A stretch of 41,238 bases of DNA from a virus, in the IMG/VR virus record IMGVR_UViG_3300033064_006821, positions 1 to 41,238 of that record; one strand, given 5' to 3'. Under the pieces are notes generated by a model that worked only from the letters and a program-made list of their open reading frames with translations, had not been told where the DNA came from and ran no database searches. Position 1 is the first letter of the stretch. Each line of letters starts with the position of its first letter. A program made the position numbers and the translations under genes. Of the stretch, positions 15,778-23,400 are shown one piece after another.

Positions 15778-17247
15778 TCACTCGGTTGCGGCGGTGCCTG
15801 GCTCAGAAACGCCCTGGCCCGGTTCGTTCCCGGGCACGACGGGCGCTCCAGGCGGCACCGGCGCCGGTCTGGCGAACCCGATGCCAAGCCGCTGCTCGCG
15901 GGCGTGGTCGGCGGCGATCTCGGCGTCGACCTGCTCGGCGTCGTAGCCGCGCTCGGAGATGGCTTGCGAGCGGGACTTCAGCCCGGCGTCGATCGCCTCG
16001 ACCTCTGCGCGGATGTCCTTGATCGGGTCGACCCAGTCCCAGCGCGGCGGCAGCCAGTCGGCGCCGACGGGCGGATCTCCCGCAGCGGCGGGTGCTGTGC
16101 CGGATAATCCGGCAAGGTCGATCCAGCGCCGCCACACCGGTCGGCAGAACTGGAATACAATAACGGCGTGCTGGAACGCGTCGACGCGGCGGCGGAACTC
16201 CAGCAGGGCCGCCCGGGTGTTCGAGTAGTTCGCCTTCAGCATGTCGGCGGTGACGTTGGCGTAAGGCATTCCCAACGCGGCCGATACCTGCAGCAGGGTC
16301 CGGTACTGGAACGCCTCGTAGGAGCCACCGACATCGGCCGGGCTGGAAAACGTGATGTCCTCACCGTCGTCGAGCATCTGCAGCTGGCCAGGTTCCAGCG
16401 GCAACAGCGGCTCGCCGCGGGCGTCGTGCTCCAGCGGGTCCTTCAGCTCCGGCGCCGGGCGGCGCACGAAGCCGACGAACATGGCGGCCACCTTCTTGCG
16501 GTCCAGTTCAGCGTCGTCGTACTGGTCGAGCAGGAACAGCTTGACCAATGCCGGCGCAAACCGGGACGCGCCGCGCAGTTGGCCAGCATCGACCGGGTCA
16601 TAGAGATGGATCACGCTGTCGGCCGGGACAGCGACGGTCTCGCCGACGAGCCCCGGATCGGTCGGATCGCCCGGATGCCGCCGAAGGAAGTGATACGCCA
16701 CCCTCCGGCCGATGCGGTCGAACTCGATGCCCTGGCGCACGACGTGGCCGTTGCCGAGTAACCGGTTGTCGGCGAGCGGCAGCATCTCCGAGGGAAGCAT
16801 CTGGATCTGCAGCGGCACCGTGAGACCGTCGCCAGCCCGGCGCACACGGATGCGAGCAAATGTCTCGCCGGCGATGAACAGCTCGCGCGCGGCCCGGCGC
16901 TGCAAGCCGTAGAAGTCGGTCAGTCCATCGGCATCGGCCTCGTCGGTCCAAGCGAGCCACAGCCGCTGCAGGCGGTCCTTCACCGCCGGATCGGATGCGC
17001 GGGCCGACGGTTTGATGCCTGTGCCGACCACATTGCCGGCCCAGCTCTCGACCGCATTGGCGGCATAGCCGTTGTTGCGCACGAGGTAGCGGGCGCGTGC
17101 CGTCAGGTCCGCCCCGGCGGCCTGGATCAGCGCGTTGACGTGCGCCCGGCTGGCGTGGAAGCCACGCAGCCGCCGCGCCGACAGGCCGCCGTCGAAGCCG
17201 CCGACCATCATGGCGATACGCCGCCGGATGCCGCCGAGCAGGCTCAC
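15778..17247 (-). CDS. Phage portal protein, lambda gpB family
   Basis: This 489-aa protein forms the dodecameric portal through which DNA enters and leaves the head. Family hallmarks are the N-terminal HVNALIQAAGADLTARARYL then VRNNGYAANAVESWAGNVVG and TGIKP (residues about 37-80), GETFARIRVRR (about 125), HLYDPVDAGQLRGASRFAPA (about 215-234) and VTADMLKANYSNTRAALLEF (about 330-350). The length fits the family (about 500 aa). The start overlaps the gpW-like stop by four bases. The C-terminus is Pro/Gly-rich. Confidence 0.97.
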   Translation of the reverse strand: MSLLGGIRRRIAMMVGGFDGGLSARRLRGFHASRAHVNALIQAAGADLTARARYLVRNNGYAANAVESWAGNVVGTGIKPSARASDPAVKDRLQRLWLAWTDEADADGLTDFYGLQRRAARELFIAGETFARIRVRRAGDGLTVPLQIQMLPSEMLPLADNRLLGNGHVVRQGIEFDRIGRRVAYHFLRRHPGDPTDPGLVGETVAVPADSVIHLYDPVDAGQLRGASRFAPALVKLFLLDQYDDAELDRKKVAAMFVGFVRRPAPELKDPLEHDARGEPLLPLEPGQLQMLDDGEDITFSSPADVGGSYEAFQYRTLLQVSAALGMPYANVTADMLKANYSNTRAALLEFRRRVDAFQHAVIVFQFCRPVWRRWIDLAGLSGTAPAAAGDPPVGADWLPPRWDWVDPIKDIRAEVEAIDAGLKSRSQAISERGYDAEQVDAEIAADHAREQRLGIGFARPAPVPPGAPVVPGNEPGQGVSEPGTAATE

Positions 17248-17456
17248 AGGCCCTTCGCCGCAGTGGTGGCAAGGAAGCGCGGGCGGCGTCGGCCCGAGGT
17301 CTGGGCCAGCTCCACCTCGACGGCCGCAATGGCGGCCGCCAGTTCGGCGTCGCTGCGATAGGTGACGCTCTTGTCGCCGGCCTTGACCGTCAGCACTCCC
17401 CGGAACCGTGCCTCCTGAAGCGCCTCGCGCCAGGCGGCAAGACGGTCGGGCGTCAT
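17244..17456 (-). CDS. Phage gpW-like head-tail joining protein
   Basis: This small protein of 70 aa lies between the large terminase and the portal, where lambda encodes gpW (68 aa). The sequence LAAWREALQEARFRGVLTVK followed by AGDKSVTYRSDAELAAAIAA has the helix, beta-hairpin and helix layout of gpW, which joins the head and stabilises packaged DNA. Two ATGs lie 6 bases apart; AAGGAG is 8 bases from the second (17456) and only 2 from the first (17462), so I use the second. Confidence 0.85.
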   Translation of the reverse strand: MTPDRLAAWREALQEARFRGVLTVKAGDKSVTYRSDAELAAAIAAVEVELAQTSGRRRPRFLATTAAKGL

Positions 17457-17469
17457 CGTCATTGCTCCT

Positions 17470-19389
17470 TCAGCCTTGCATGTAAGTCGATGCAATCGCC
17501 CGCCGTCGCCGTGGGCTCGCCGGGAGTGCGACGACAGGTGTGGATGGCGTGGTCTTGGTTTGCGGCACCGGCAGTGCCGCGACGCGGGCATTGAGCGACA
17601 GCCCCATGGCGATCAGGCCGTGCAAGGCGGCGTAGGCGTAGACCCGTGTGTCCAGCGCCTCGTTGCGCCGGCCGTCCGGCTTCCACCAGTAGCGCTGCGG
17701 GAACCCCTTCACGTAGCGGGTGCGCACGCGCTCGGCGGTCAGCTGCTCGAACCACGCCGCGTCCCGTTCCAGCGGGAAGTGGCACGACCCGGCTCCGGGT
17801 GGCATCACCTTTAGCCGGGCATAGACAGCCTCCTTGGCTGCATCGACACCGATGGCGAACAGGTTGACCTTGCCCTTGTTGGCCCGGCTTGGCCGACGTG
17901 GCCAGATCGGTCTGGCACCCGCCATGCCCTTGATCGCCCAGATGCGGCGTCGCTCCTTGCCCCGGCAGAAGGCGTAGGCCGCCAGAGTGTGGTGGCCGCC
18001 GGTGTCGATGCAGGCGGCGTCGATGGCGATGTCCGCGGGCAGCGTCGCGTGCGGGAGCCGCCGGGCGAGCACCGCATCGAGGTCGTCCCAGACCCTGCTG
18101 CCGGCCGGATCCCCCCACAGCACCATGGTGTCGAGAGACCAGCTCTCCTCGTCCCGGCCCCAGCCGACTATCTCCAGTTCCAGGCGATCGTCCTGCACGT
18201 CGATGCCGCAGGTGACCACCGCGACCTCGGCCGGCACGGCGGTGCCCCAGTTTTCGCGGCGGAGCATCAGGCCATCGGCGTCGAGCCGCTCGCCGTCGCG
18301 CTCCTCCCAGGTCTCCGCCAGCTTGGTGTTGACCCAGACCTTGAGACGGACCGGATCCTCCTTGGCAGCGGCATGCTCGGCGGCGATCTCTGCCCACGAC
18401 ACCCACGGGCTGTAGAGGCTGGAGAGATGATAACCAGCCGTCCGTCCGTCACCTGACGCCGTCGCTTGCCAGGCGCCGGCGGCAAGCAACGCGGGCTTGC
18501 GGTGCTCAGGATGCCGGGTTCCGCAGGTCGAGCAGTGCCAAGCCGCTTCCTCGAGGCGCCCCGATGTCCAGCGGATGTCCCGCCACACGATCTGCTGGTG
18601 CTGCCCACAGCCGTCGCAGGGCACGGCGAACACCCGCCGGTCGCTCTCCAGGTACGCCGCCTCGATCCGGCTGAACCCCTTCAGCGTCGGTGTCGACACC
18701 ATCAGGATCTTGCGGTTCAGGAAGGTTGCCGCGCGCTGGATCGCCAGTGCTACCGGATCGCCTTCCCCATCGGCGTCGCCCGGATAGCCGTCGACCTCGT
18801 CGAGGAACAGATAGCGCACCGGCATCGAGCGCAGGCCGACCGCCGAGTTGGCGCCGGTCAGGATCAGCACGCCGCCCGGGAACTCCTTCATCAGCACCGT
18901 GTTGCCGCTGTCGCGCGAGCGCGGGTCTCGGACGCGCGCGGCCAGATCCGGGCTTGCCTCGATCAGCGCGTCGACACGCTGCTTGGAGACGCGTTTGGCG
19001 CCCTCGACGGTCGGCTGAACCAGCAGCAGCGGCCCCGGGGCGTGATGGATCACGTAGCCGAGCCAGTTCAGGCCAGCCTCGGTCCCGCCGAGTTGGGCGC
19101 CCTTCATGAAGACGACCCGCTCGACCGCTGACGACGGCGACAGGTCGTCCATGATGGACCGCAGGTACGGTGTCCGATCCGTTCGCCAGGCGCCGGGCTC
19201 GGCCGACGCCACCGAGGTCAGTCGGCGGTGCCGGTCGGCCCACCTCGATACGGTCAGGTCCGGGTCGGGTGCGAGCCCCTGGAGCCAGGCCGCGAGCACC
19301 TGGTCGCCGCCGTCGTAGCCGTAATCATCTGACAGGTCAGTCGACGGTGAGCCTCGGCTCGGCAAGCGTTGCGAGGTGCTGGCGGACAT
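17470..19389 (-). CDS. Terminase large subunit, GpA family
   Basis: This 639-aa protein is the DNA-packaging motor and nuclease, close in length to lambda gpA (641 aa). The ATPase part has a deviant Walker A, KGAQLGGTEAG (about residues 96-106), and a Walker B, LFLDEVD (194-200). A zinc-finger-like pair, CDGCG (about 260) and CSTCG (about 288), lies between the domains. The nuclease domain starts near CGIDVQDDRLELEIVGWG (about 380-397) and contains IAIDAACIDTGGHHT (about 450). Its ATG lies 53 bases inside the small terminase gene. The C-terminal 40 residues are basic and low in complexity. Confidence 0.96.
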   Translation of the reverse strand: MSASTSQRLPSRGSPSTDLSDDYGYDGGDQVLAAWLQGLAPDPDLTVSRWADRHRRLTSVASAEPGAWRTDRTPYLRSIMDDLSPSSAVERVVFMKGAQLGGTEAGLNWLGYVIHHAPGPLLLVQPTVEGAKRVSKQRVDALIEASPDLAARVRDPRSRDSGNTVLMKEFPGGVLILTGANSAVGLRSMPVRYLFLDEVDGYPGDADGEGDPVALAIQRAATFLNRKILMVSTPTLKGFSRIEAAYLESDRRVFAVPCDGCGQHQQIVWRDIRWTSGRLEEAAWHCSTCGTRHPEHRKPALLAAGAWQATASGDGRTAGYHLSSLYSPWVSWAEIAAEHAAAKEDPVRLKVWVNTKLAETWEERDGERLDADGLMLRRENWGTAVPAEVAVVTCGIDVQDDRLELEIVGWGRDEESWSLDTMVLWGDPAGSRVWDDLDAVLARRLPHATLPADIAIDAACIDTGGHHTLAAYAFCRGKERRRIWAIKGMAGARPIWPRRPSRANKGKVNLFAIGVDAAKEAVYARLKVMPPGAGSCHFPLERDAAWFEQLTAERVRTRYVKGFPQRYWWKPDGRRNEALDTRVYAYAALHGLIAMGLSLNARVAALPVPQTKTTPSTPVVALPASPRRRRAIASTYMQG

Positions 19390-19876
19390 GGTTCTCCAGG
19401 ACGCGGCGCAGGAGACCGGCTTCGACCCCGAGATCGGCCGCCATCAGGCCGGCGACGCGGGCAGGCCACTGCGCCCAGGCGTCCCGTTCCGTCCGCGCCA
19501 GTGCGAACACCTGGCCGACCACGCGCGCCCGGTCGATCAGTTCGCCCTTCATCTTCTGCAGGCGTACCCGGCGTTCCTGCGCCTTCAGCACCTCGTTGGC
19601 GGTCCTTGCCTGCATGAACGTGGTCGCACCGGCCGCTGCCTGGCCCGCTTCGGCGAGGGTGTCGCGGACGCCGGCTATAGCGGTGGCCGGAACCGATTTG
19701 GTGTTCCCGCGCGCCATCGCCGGGTCGGTCGACGATGACCAGCGCGCGTCCGAGCCGACGGCGTCGATCGAGCCGTCGGCGTGCAGCGCCAGGCGCCCGC
19801 TGGTCCGCGCCTTCTGCACCGCACCCCGCGACACACCACGGTGAGCCGCGTACTGACGCTCACTCAGCCCCTGCAT
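19337..19876 (-). CDS. Terminase small subunit-like protein
   Basis: This 179-aa protein opens with an HTH-like segment, MQGLSERQYAAHRGVSRGAV followed by QKARTSGRLAL, as in Nu1-type small terminases that recognise the packaging site. The C-terminal two thirds (about 85-175) is helical: RTANEVLKAQERRVRLQKMK, then GELIDRARVVGQVFALARTE, typical of this group. It directly precedes the large terminase and overlaps it by 53 bases, which supports the assignment. It is the first gene of the late block, and its upstream 98 bp is a divergent intergenic space. Confidence 0.88.
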   Translation of the reverse strand: MQGLSERQYAAHRGVSRGAVQKARTSGRLALHADGSIDAVGSDARWSSSTDPAMARGNTKSVPATAIAGVRDTLAEAGQAAAGATTFMQARTANEVLKAQERRVRLQKMKGELIDRARVVGQVFALARTERDAWAQWPARVAGLMAADLGVEAGLLRRVLENHVRQHLATLAEPRLTVD

Positions 19877-19974
19877 GGGCAGCTCTGATTAGTATTCGAA
19901 ATCATCATCTTATCGACTTGATGGGGGCTTCGATCAGAGCCTGTATGACGTCACCAGCAAGGACGGAGGCAGCC
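19877..19974. promoter_or_regulatory. Divergent intergenic region of late operon and plus-strand genes
   Basis: This 98-bp AT-richer gap separates the small terminase (minus) from the 73-aa gene (plus), so it should contain outward promoters. On the minus strand TACTAAT lies about 20 bases before the terminase ATG as a possible -10. I do not see a convincing -35 on either strand. GGAGG before 19975 is the ribosome site of the plus-strand gene. Confidence 0.4.
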
Positions 19975-20196
19975 ATGATCAAGACCCGGAACAAGCCGCA
20001 AGCCATCGACGCTTTCATCGCCGCCAAGGCCGAGATCGACGCGATGCTCGACCGACTGAAGAGCCTGAGCGACGACCATTTTGGCTACGCGCCCGACGAC
20101 ATCAACTGGGGCCATGTCGGAACGCTCGCCCACTACGCCGAACTTCTGAACCGCATCACCGACGCCGCTTTCAAGGAGGGCGAACACGCCGAGTGA
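19975..20196 (+). CDS. Conserved small protein of unknown function
   Basis: This 73-aa protein (MIKTRNKPQAIDAFIAAKAE at the start) is mainly helical, acidic at its C-terminus, and has no membrane segment. A strong GGAGG lies about 7 bases before the ATG, and the reading frame has codon usage like the phage genes, so I regard it as real. It is followed 97 bases later by the DUF3489 gene on the same strand, and both probably form one transcript that ends at the terminator at 20893. I do not recognise a domain. The middle, HFGYAPDDINWGHVGTLAHY, is the most distinctive part. Confidence 0.7.
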   Translation: MIKTRNKPQAIDAFIAAKAEIDAMLDRLKSLSDDHFGYAPDDINWGHVGTLAHYAELLNRITDAAFKEGEHAE

Positions 20197-20253
20197 ACCC
20201 GGCTACCGCCCGAACTCCGGCCGCGCCATGCCGCGCGGCTTGGGGTCGTAGAA

Positions 20254-20274
20254 GGGCCGCGACGGTCGCGGCCC
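20254..20274. other. GC-rich hairpin upstream of the DUF3489 gene
   Basis: A perfect 8-bp inverted repeat, GGGCCGCG / CGCGGCCC, with a 5-base loop lies 20 bases before the DUF3489 ATG and just upstream of its GGAG ribosome site. There is no U-tract, so it is not a standard terminator. It may modulate translation or mRNA stability. Confidence 0.4.
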
Positions 20275-20293
20275 CGCCGACGGAGACGACCCC

Positions 20294-20866
20294 ATGACCA
20301 AGCTCACCGACACACAAGCCGCAATCCTCCACGCCGCCGCTGCGCGCGAGGGTCACAACGTCCTGCCGCTTCCCGGATCCCTGCGCGGAGGTGCTGCCGC
20401 CAAGGTGGTGGATACCATGATCGCCAAAGGCCTCGTCGAGGGGGTCGATGCCGACCTCCGCAAAGGGGAGCCTGTCTGGCGCGAATCCGGCGACGGTCAC
20501 GGCGTCACGCTGGTCGCCACCGAGGCAGGGCTCGCCGCCATCGGCATCGAGCCGGAGGACACGAACACCGCGCCTGCGGGCGCCACGGACGCGCCGGCCG
20601 AAGAGCCCACGCCGAACACCCCCACCGGACCCGAAGCCGCGCCCAAGACGCGCACGCCGCGCGAGGGCACCAAGCAGGCCACGCTGATCGAAATGCTGCG
20701 CGCGCAGGAAGGCGCGACCATCGAGGAAATCATGGCTGAGACCGGCTGGCAGTCGCACACCGTGCGCGGTGCCATGGCCGGCGCACTTAAGAAGAAACTC
20801 GGCCTGACGATCACCTCCGAGAAGATTGAGGGACGTGGCCGAGTCTACAAAATCGAGCAGGGCTGA
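20294..20866 (+). CDS. DUF3489 domain protein
   Basis: This 190-aa protein has an N-terminal winged-helix-like part (residues 1-90: LTDTQAAILHAAAAREGHNV, GAAAKVVDTMIAKGLVEG, VTLVATEAGLAAIGIEP), a Pro/Ala/Thr-rich linker (about 92-125), and a C-terminal second HTH-like part (GTKQATLIEMLRAQEGATIE, then EIMAETGWQSHTVRGAMAGA). This two-part layout is that of DUF3489, whose C-terminal domain resembles winged-helix regulators. It may be a DNA-binding regulator; its target is not known. GGAG lies 9 bases before the ATG, and a rho-independent terminator follows the gene. Confidence 0.87.
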   Translation: MTKLTDTQAAILHAAAAREGHNVLPLPGSLRGGAAAKVVDTMIAKGLVEGVDADLRKGEPVWRESGDGHGVTLVATEAGLAAIGIEPEDTNTAPAGATDAPAEEPTPNTPTGPEAAPKTRTPREGTKQATLIEMLRAQEGATIEEIMAETGWQSHTVRGAMAGALKKKLGLTITSEKIEGRGRVYKIEQG

Positions 20867-20892
20867 ACGAACGAGGACACACCACGATTATG

Positions 20893-20924
20893 CCGCCGTC
20901 CCGCTGGGGCGGCGGTTGTTGCTT
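20893..20924 (+). terminator. Rho-independent terminator after the DUF3489 gene
   Basis: A 10-bp stem, CCGCCGTCCC / GGGGCGGCGG (one G-U pair), closes a 3-base loop and is followed by TTGTTGCTTT. It lies 27 bases after the DUF3489 stop and would end the plus-strand transcript before the convergent peptidase gene. Confidence 0.8.
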
Positions 20925-21007
20925 TACCGCTGCTTGTCGTCGCCGGCGAGAACCGAGCGCACGACCGCCGGCGAAATGTGGCACTCCATTCTAATTTGGC
21001 AAACACT

Positions 21008-21574
21008 TCACGTTGCAGTAAGTAGAAACGTCTGTGTCGGCCACAAGACATGATGACGCCCTTTCTTCTCTTCTGCGACCGTGCAGTGTCCGCGGCGGAG
21101 TTGGCGCAACCCATCACTGTCGACGAGTTTCATTTGGTCAGAACTGATTGATCCTACACATGTCCAGTGGTCATGCTTGCCGCCTATCCCTAATATTACA
21201 GAAACCCTTTCGCCTTGAAGATGATTTTCCAGTGAACTCCAAAACTCGGCTAATCCTTTCGGCGCCGACCCGAAGGCAATCTTGCGATTGATACTGATCC
21301 CCTTCTCCGTTTTCATGAATTCGGATGCGGCATCGATCAACCGTCCCAGAACACGTACTGTCATTCCTTCAAACAAAGTGTCTTCAAGCCGCCCTTCAGC
21401 AGCCAGCTGGGAGCATAACCTGCGGAACAGCGACCTGACCTGATCTTCCGTCCATTGCGATGGGATGAGACGCAGCGAAGCATTAACAACTGAATACACG
21501 CCGCAAAGGCCATCGAGATTTCCTTGCATTCTTGCCCGAGCAACACTTTTCCGAGACATGAGATTACCCGCCAT
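21008..21574 (-). CDS. Putative papain/C39-fold cysteine peptidase (cargo gene)
   Basis: This 188-aa protein is not a recognised phage component. It begins with a short basic leader and then MQGNLDGLCGVYSVVNA, a nucleophile-cysteine motif (Cys24) like that of papain-like and C39 peptidases. A second motif, HDHWTCVGSI, supplies a histidine (His136), and LVDSDG (Asp152/Asp154) could complete the triad. The spacing fits the fold. There is no signal peptide or ABC-transporter part. The DNA is clearly poorer in GC than its neighbours (43% in the 60 bases from 21181), and the gene has its own sigma70-like promoter, so it looks horizontally acquired and autonomously expressed. Start options are ATG at 21574, 21559 or 21529; none has a strong ribosome site. 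The peptidase call is an inference from motifs. Confidence 0.62.
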   Translation of the reverse strand: MAGNLMSRKSVARARMQGNLDGLCGVYSVVNASLRLIPSQWTEDQVRSLFRRLCSQLAAEGRLEDTLFEGMTVRVLGRLIDAASEFMKTEKGISINRKIAFGSAPKGLAEFWSSLENHLQGERVSVILGIGGKHDHWTCVGSISSDQMKLVDSDGLRQLRRGHCTVAEEKKGRHHVLWPTQTFLLTAT

Positions 21575-21586
21575 GGTTAGGCGAAA

Positions 21587-21614
21587 ATTATGCCATGCTC
21601 TACTCTGATTGCAA
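21587..21614 (-). promoter_or_regulatory. Sigma70-like promoter of the peptidase-like gene
   Basis: On the minus strand TTGCAA (21614-21609) and CATAAT (21592-21587) are separated by 16 bp. Transcription would begin near 21580, only a few bases before the first ATG (21574) and about 20 before the second (21559). Such an autonomous promoter is typical of cargo genes that are expressed from a silent prophage. Confidence 0.6.
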
Positions 21615-21725
21615 TTCGATTCCGCCCTTCGCCGCCTGCGCCCTCGCCAATCGAAAACGCGCCCGGCTGCCCCCAAGGCTTTTCCCACTGCGAGGTCTCC
21701 ACCATCGACATGCTCAGCAACTGCC

Positions 21726-23045
21726 TCATGCCGCCGTCGCGTTCTCGACGCGATTCCTTCCCAGCCGCTCTGCCTTCACCTGAGCGAATGTCCGCCCGTC
21801 ACCGCCCAAAATCGCGTCCTTTCCCGTCTCGGCCTGCCAGCGTTCCACGGCGACGTCCACATAGGCCGGGCTGATCTCCATCGCGTAAACGCGCCGGCCG
21901 TTGGCCTCGCCCGCCATGATCTGCGAGCCGGAGCCCGAGAAGGGTTCGTAGCAGAGCCCACCGCGTGCCACATGCTGGCGCATCGGGATCCCGAACGCGT
22001 CGAGCGGCTTCGGAGTCGGATGGTCGGGCCGCTCGTCCTTCGCGAAGCTCGGCAGCTCCCAGGTCGACGCCAACGTATCGTCCGCCACCTTCGGCGGCCG
22101 GTTCGGGCGGCGCCAGCCCATGAAGCAGGGCTCGTGCTTCCACAGGTAATGGGACCGGGTCAGCACGCCGCGGTCCTTCACCCAGATGATCTGCTGATGT
22201 ACGAAGGCGCCGGCCTTCTCCCAGCACGCTTCGAGCATTCCCTGGCGGCGGGATGCATGCCAGCAGTACCAGGCCGCATCCTCGGTGATGGCTTCGGCTA
22301 CCGCGGCAGCGATGAAGCCGTCGTAGAGGTCGGAGCCCTGGCTGCTGTCGTCCCACGTCACGCCGTAGGAGTGCGACCAGTCCTTGTTCCGCGTCGGGTG
22401 GTTCGAGCCATCGTAGTCGACCAGGTATGGCGGGTCGGTGGCGAACAGCACCGCCCGCTCGCCGTTCATCAGGCGCCGAACGTCCTCGGGCTTCGTGCTG
22501 TCACCGCAGAGAAGCCTGTGATCGCCGAGGATCCAGAGGTCGCCGGTGCGCGATACCGGATTGCGCGGCGGCTCCGGCACCACGACCGGCGGGTTGCCTG
22601 CTTCCGACCCCGTCCCGCCATCTTCGTCGAGCGCCAGCAGACGATCGAGTTCGCCGTCCTCGAAGCCGATCAGCGACAGGTCGAAGTTCTCTGCCACCAG
22701 TTCCTTCAACTCGCCGGCAAGCAGCGCCTCGTCCCAGCCGCCAAGTTCTGTCAGCCGGTTGTCGGCGATGCGGTAAGCCTGACGCTGCGCCGGGGTCAGG
22801 TGATCCAGAACGATCACCGGCACCGCTTCGAGCCCGAGCTTGCGAGCCGCCAGCACCCGGCCGTGGCCGGCGATGATTTCGCCGCTTCCGGCGACCAGCA
22901 CCGGCACGGTCCAGCCGAACTCCGCCATGCTGCCGGCGATCTTCGCCACCTGACTGTCGTCGTGGATCCTGGCGTTGCGGGCATAGGGCAGCAGCCGTCC
23001 GATCGGCCAGGACGCAACCTGGTCGGGCGCGAAGCTGAGCGACAT
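21726..23045 (-). CDS. ParB-domain DNA methyltransferase (N4/N6 type)
   Basis: This 439-aa protein has an N-terminal ParB/Srx-like domain (residues about 10-95, with EIIAGHGRVLAARKLG) and a C-terminal adenine or cytosine-N4 methyltransferase domain. Motif IV is DPPY at 204-207, HPTPKP at 342-347, and the AdoMet-binding motif is EPFSGSGSQ at 367-375, an order typical of beta-class enzymes. No restriction gene lies nearby, so it is an orphan, possibly protecting phage DNA or controlling transcription. ATG 23045 is preceded by GAGG about 13 bases upstream. A GTG at 23108 would add 21 residues, but that stretch is part of a repeat array, so I prefer the shorter form. Confidence 0.93.
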   Translation of the reverse strand: MSLSFAPDQVASWPIGRLLPYARNARIHDDSQVAKIAGSMAEFGWTVPVLVAGSGEIIAGHGRVLAARKLGLEAVPVIVLDHLTPAQRQAYRIADNRLTELGGWDEALLAGELKELVAENFDLSLIGFEDGELDRLLALDEDGGTGSEAGNPPVVVPEPPRNPVSRTGDLWILGDHRLLCGDSTKPEDVRRLMNGERAVLFATDPPYLVDYDGSNHPTRNKDWSHSYGVTWDDSSQGSDLYDGFIAAAVAEAITEDAAWYCWHASRRQGMLEACWEKAGAFVHQQIIWVKDRGVLTRSHYLWKHEPCFMGWRRPNRPPKVADDTLASTWELPSFAKDERPDHPTPKPLDAFGIPMRQHVARGGLCYEPFSGSGSQIMAGEANGRRVYAMEISPAYVDVAVERWQAETGKDAILGGDGRTFAQVKAERLGRNRVENATAA

Positions 23046-23080
23046 GATGGCAAAGACCTCGGTCGAGCGGAGGGTGGATG

Positions 23081-23104
23081 CCGGGGTGGCTTTCCAGGTG
23101 GAGT
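23081..23104. repeat. Repeat copy 1, CCGGGGTGGCTT-CCA-GTGGA type
   Basis: This 24-base stretch recurs with few changes at 23189-23210. It overlaps a set of shorter GTGGA(C/T/G)TCC motifs at 23098-23131 (for example GGTGGAGTCCAC, GGTGGATTCC, GGTGGACTCC) and a CCTGGAGTCCAGG palindrome at 23141-23153. The set lies directly upstream of the methyltransferase and is probably regulatory. Confidence 0.6.
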
Positions 23105-23188
23105 CCACGAGGTGGATTCCGGGTGGACTCCGGAAGTCATCCTGGAGTCCAGGTTAGTCCATTGATATCACGCTAATATTCCGAAATC

Positions 23189-23210
23189 CGGGGTGGCTTC
23201 CAAGTGGATT
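23189..23210. repeat. Repeat copy 2, CCGGGGTGGCTT-CCA-GTGGA type
   Basis: This is the second copy of the repeat at 23081-23104; it differs by one deleted T and two or three substitutions and has the same orientation. The copies are about 108 bp apart. Confidence 0.6.
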
Positions 23211-23356
23211 GGCCTCCCAGATTTTGGCTCTGACGCTAGCGATCCGTTGCGGTGCGCGCGTCCCCCACGAGAAATACAACCGGGAGGAACCATTCTTTGG
23301 TCCCCGGCGGCGTCATCTCGATGACTGATCGCAATTTAAGGGATCACAGAGTCGCC

Positions 23357-23378
23357 GTCTCAGCAAAAAGTGTCTCAC
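23357..23378. repeat. 22-bp direct repeat, copy B (two TGAGAC boxes)
   Basis: This element matches 20 of 22 bases with 24300-24321 in the same orientation. On the minus strand each copy has two TGAGAC boxes whose starts are 15 bp apart, separated by a T-rich spacer. Both copies stand upstream of minus-strand transcription units and are followed, 18 bp after the second box, by a -10-like hexamer (TAAATT here, TAGGAT in the other copy). Confidence 0.65.
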
Positions 23379-23386
23379 GATGTTTT

Positions 23387-23400
23387 CATTGATATCAATG
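23387..23400. promoter_or_regulatory. Perfect 14-bp palindrome CATTGATATCAATG
   Basis: This palindrome lies 8 bases from the 22-bp repeat copy B and just downstream of the tail-like gene. Eleven of its bases (CATTGATATCA) recur at 23160-23170, upstream of the methyltransferase. It looks like a dimeric regulator's operator with a second site. Confidence 0.55.

Noticed and set aside
23046-23108. GTG start at 23108 for the methyltransferase
   Set aside because: The extra 21 codons coincide with the repeat array that continues further upstream, so the stretch is more likely regulatory; the start at 23045 gives the usual family N-terminus.
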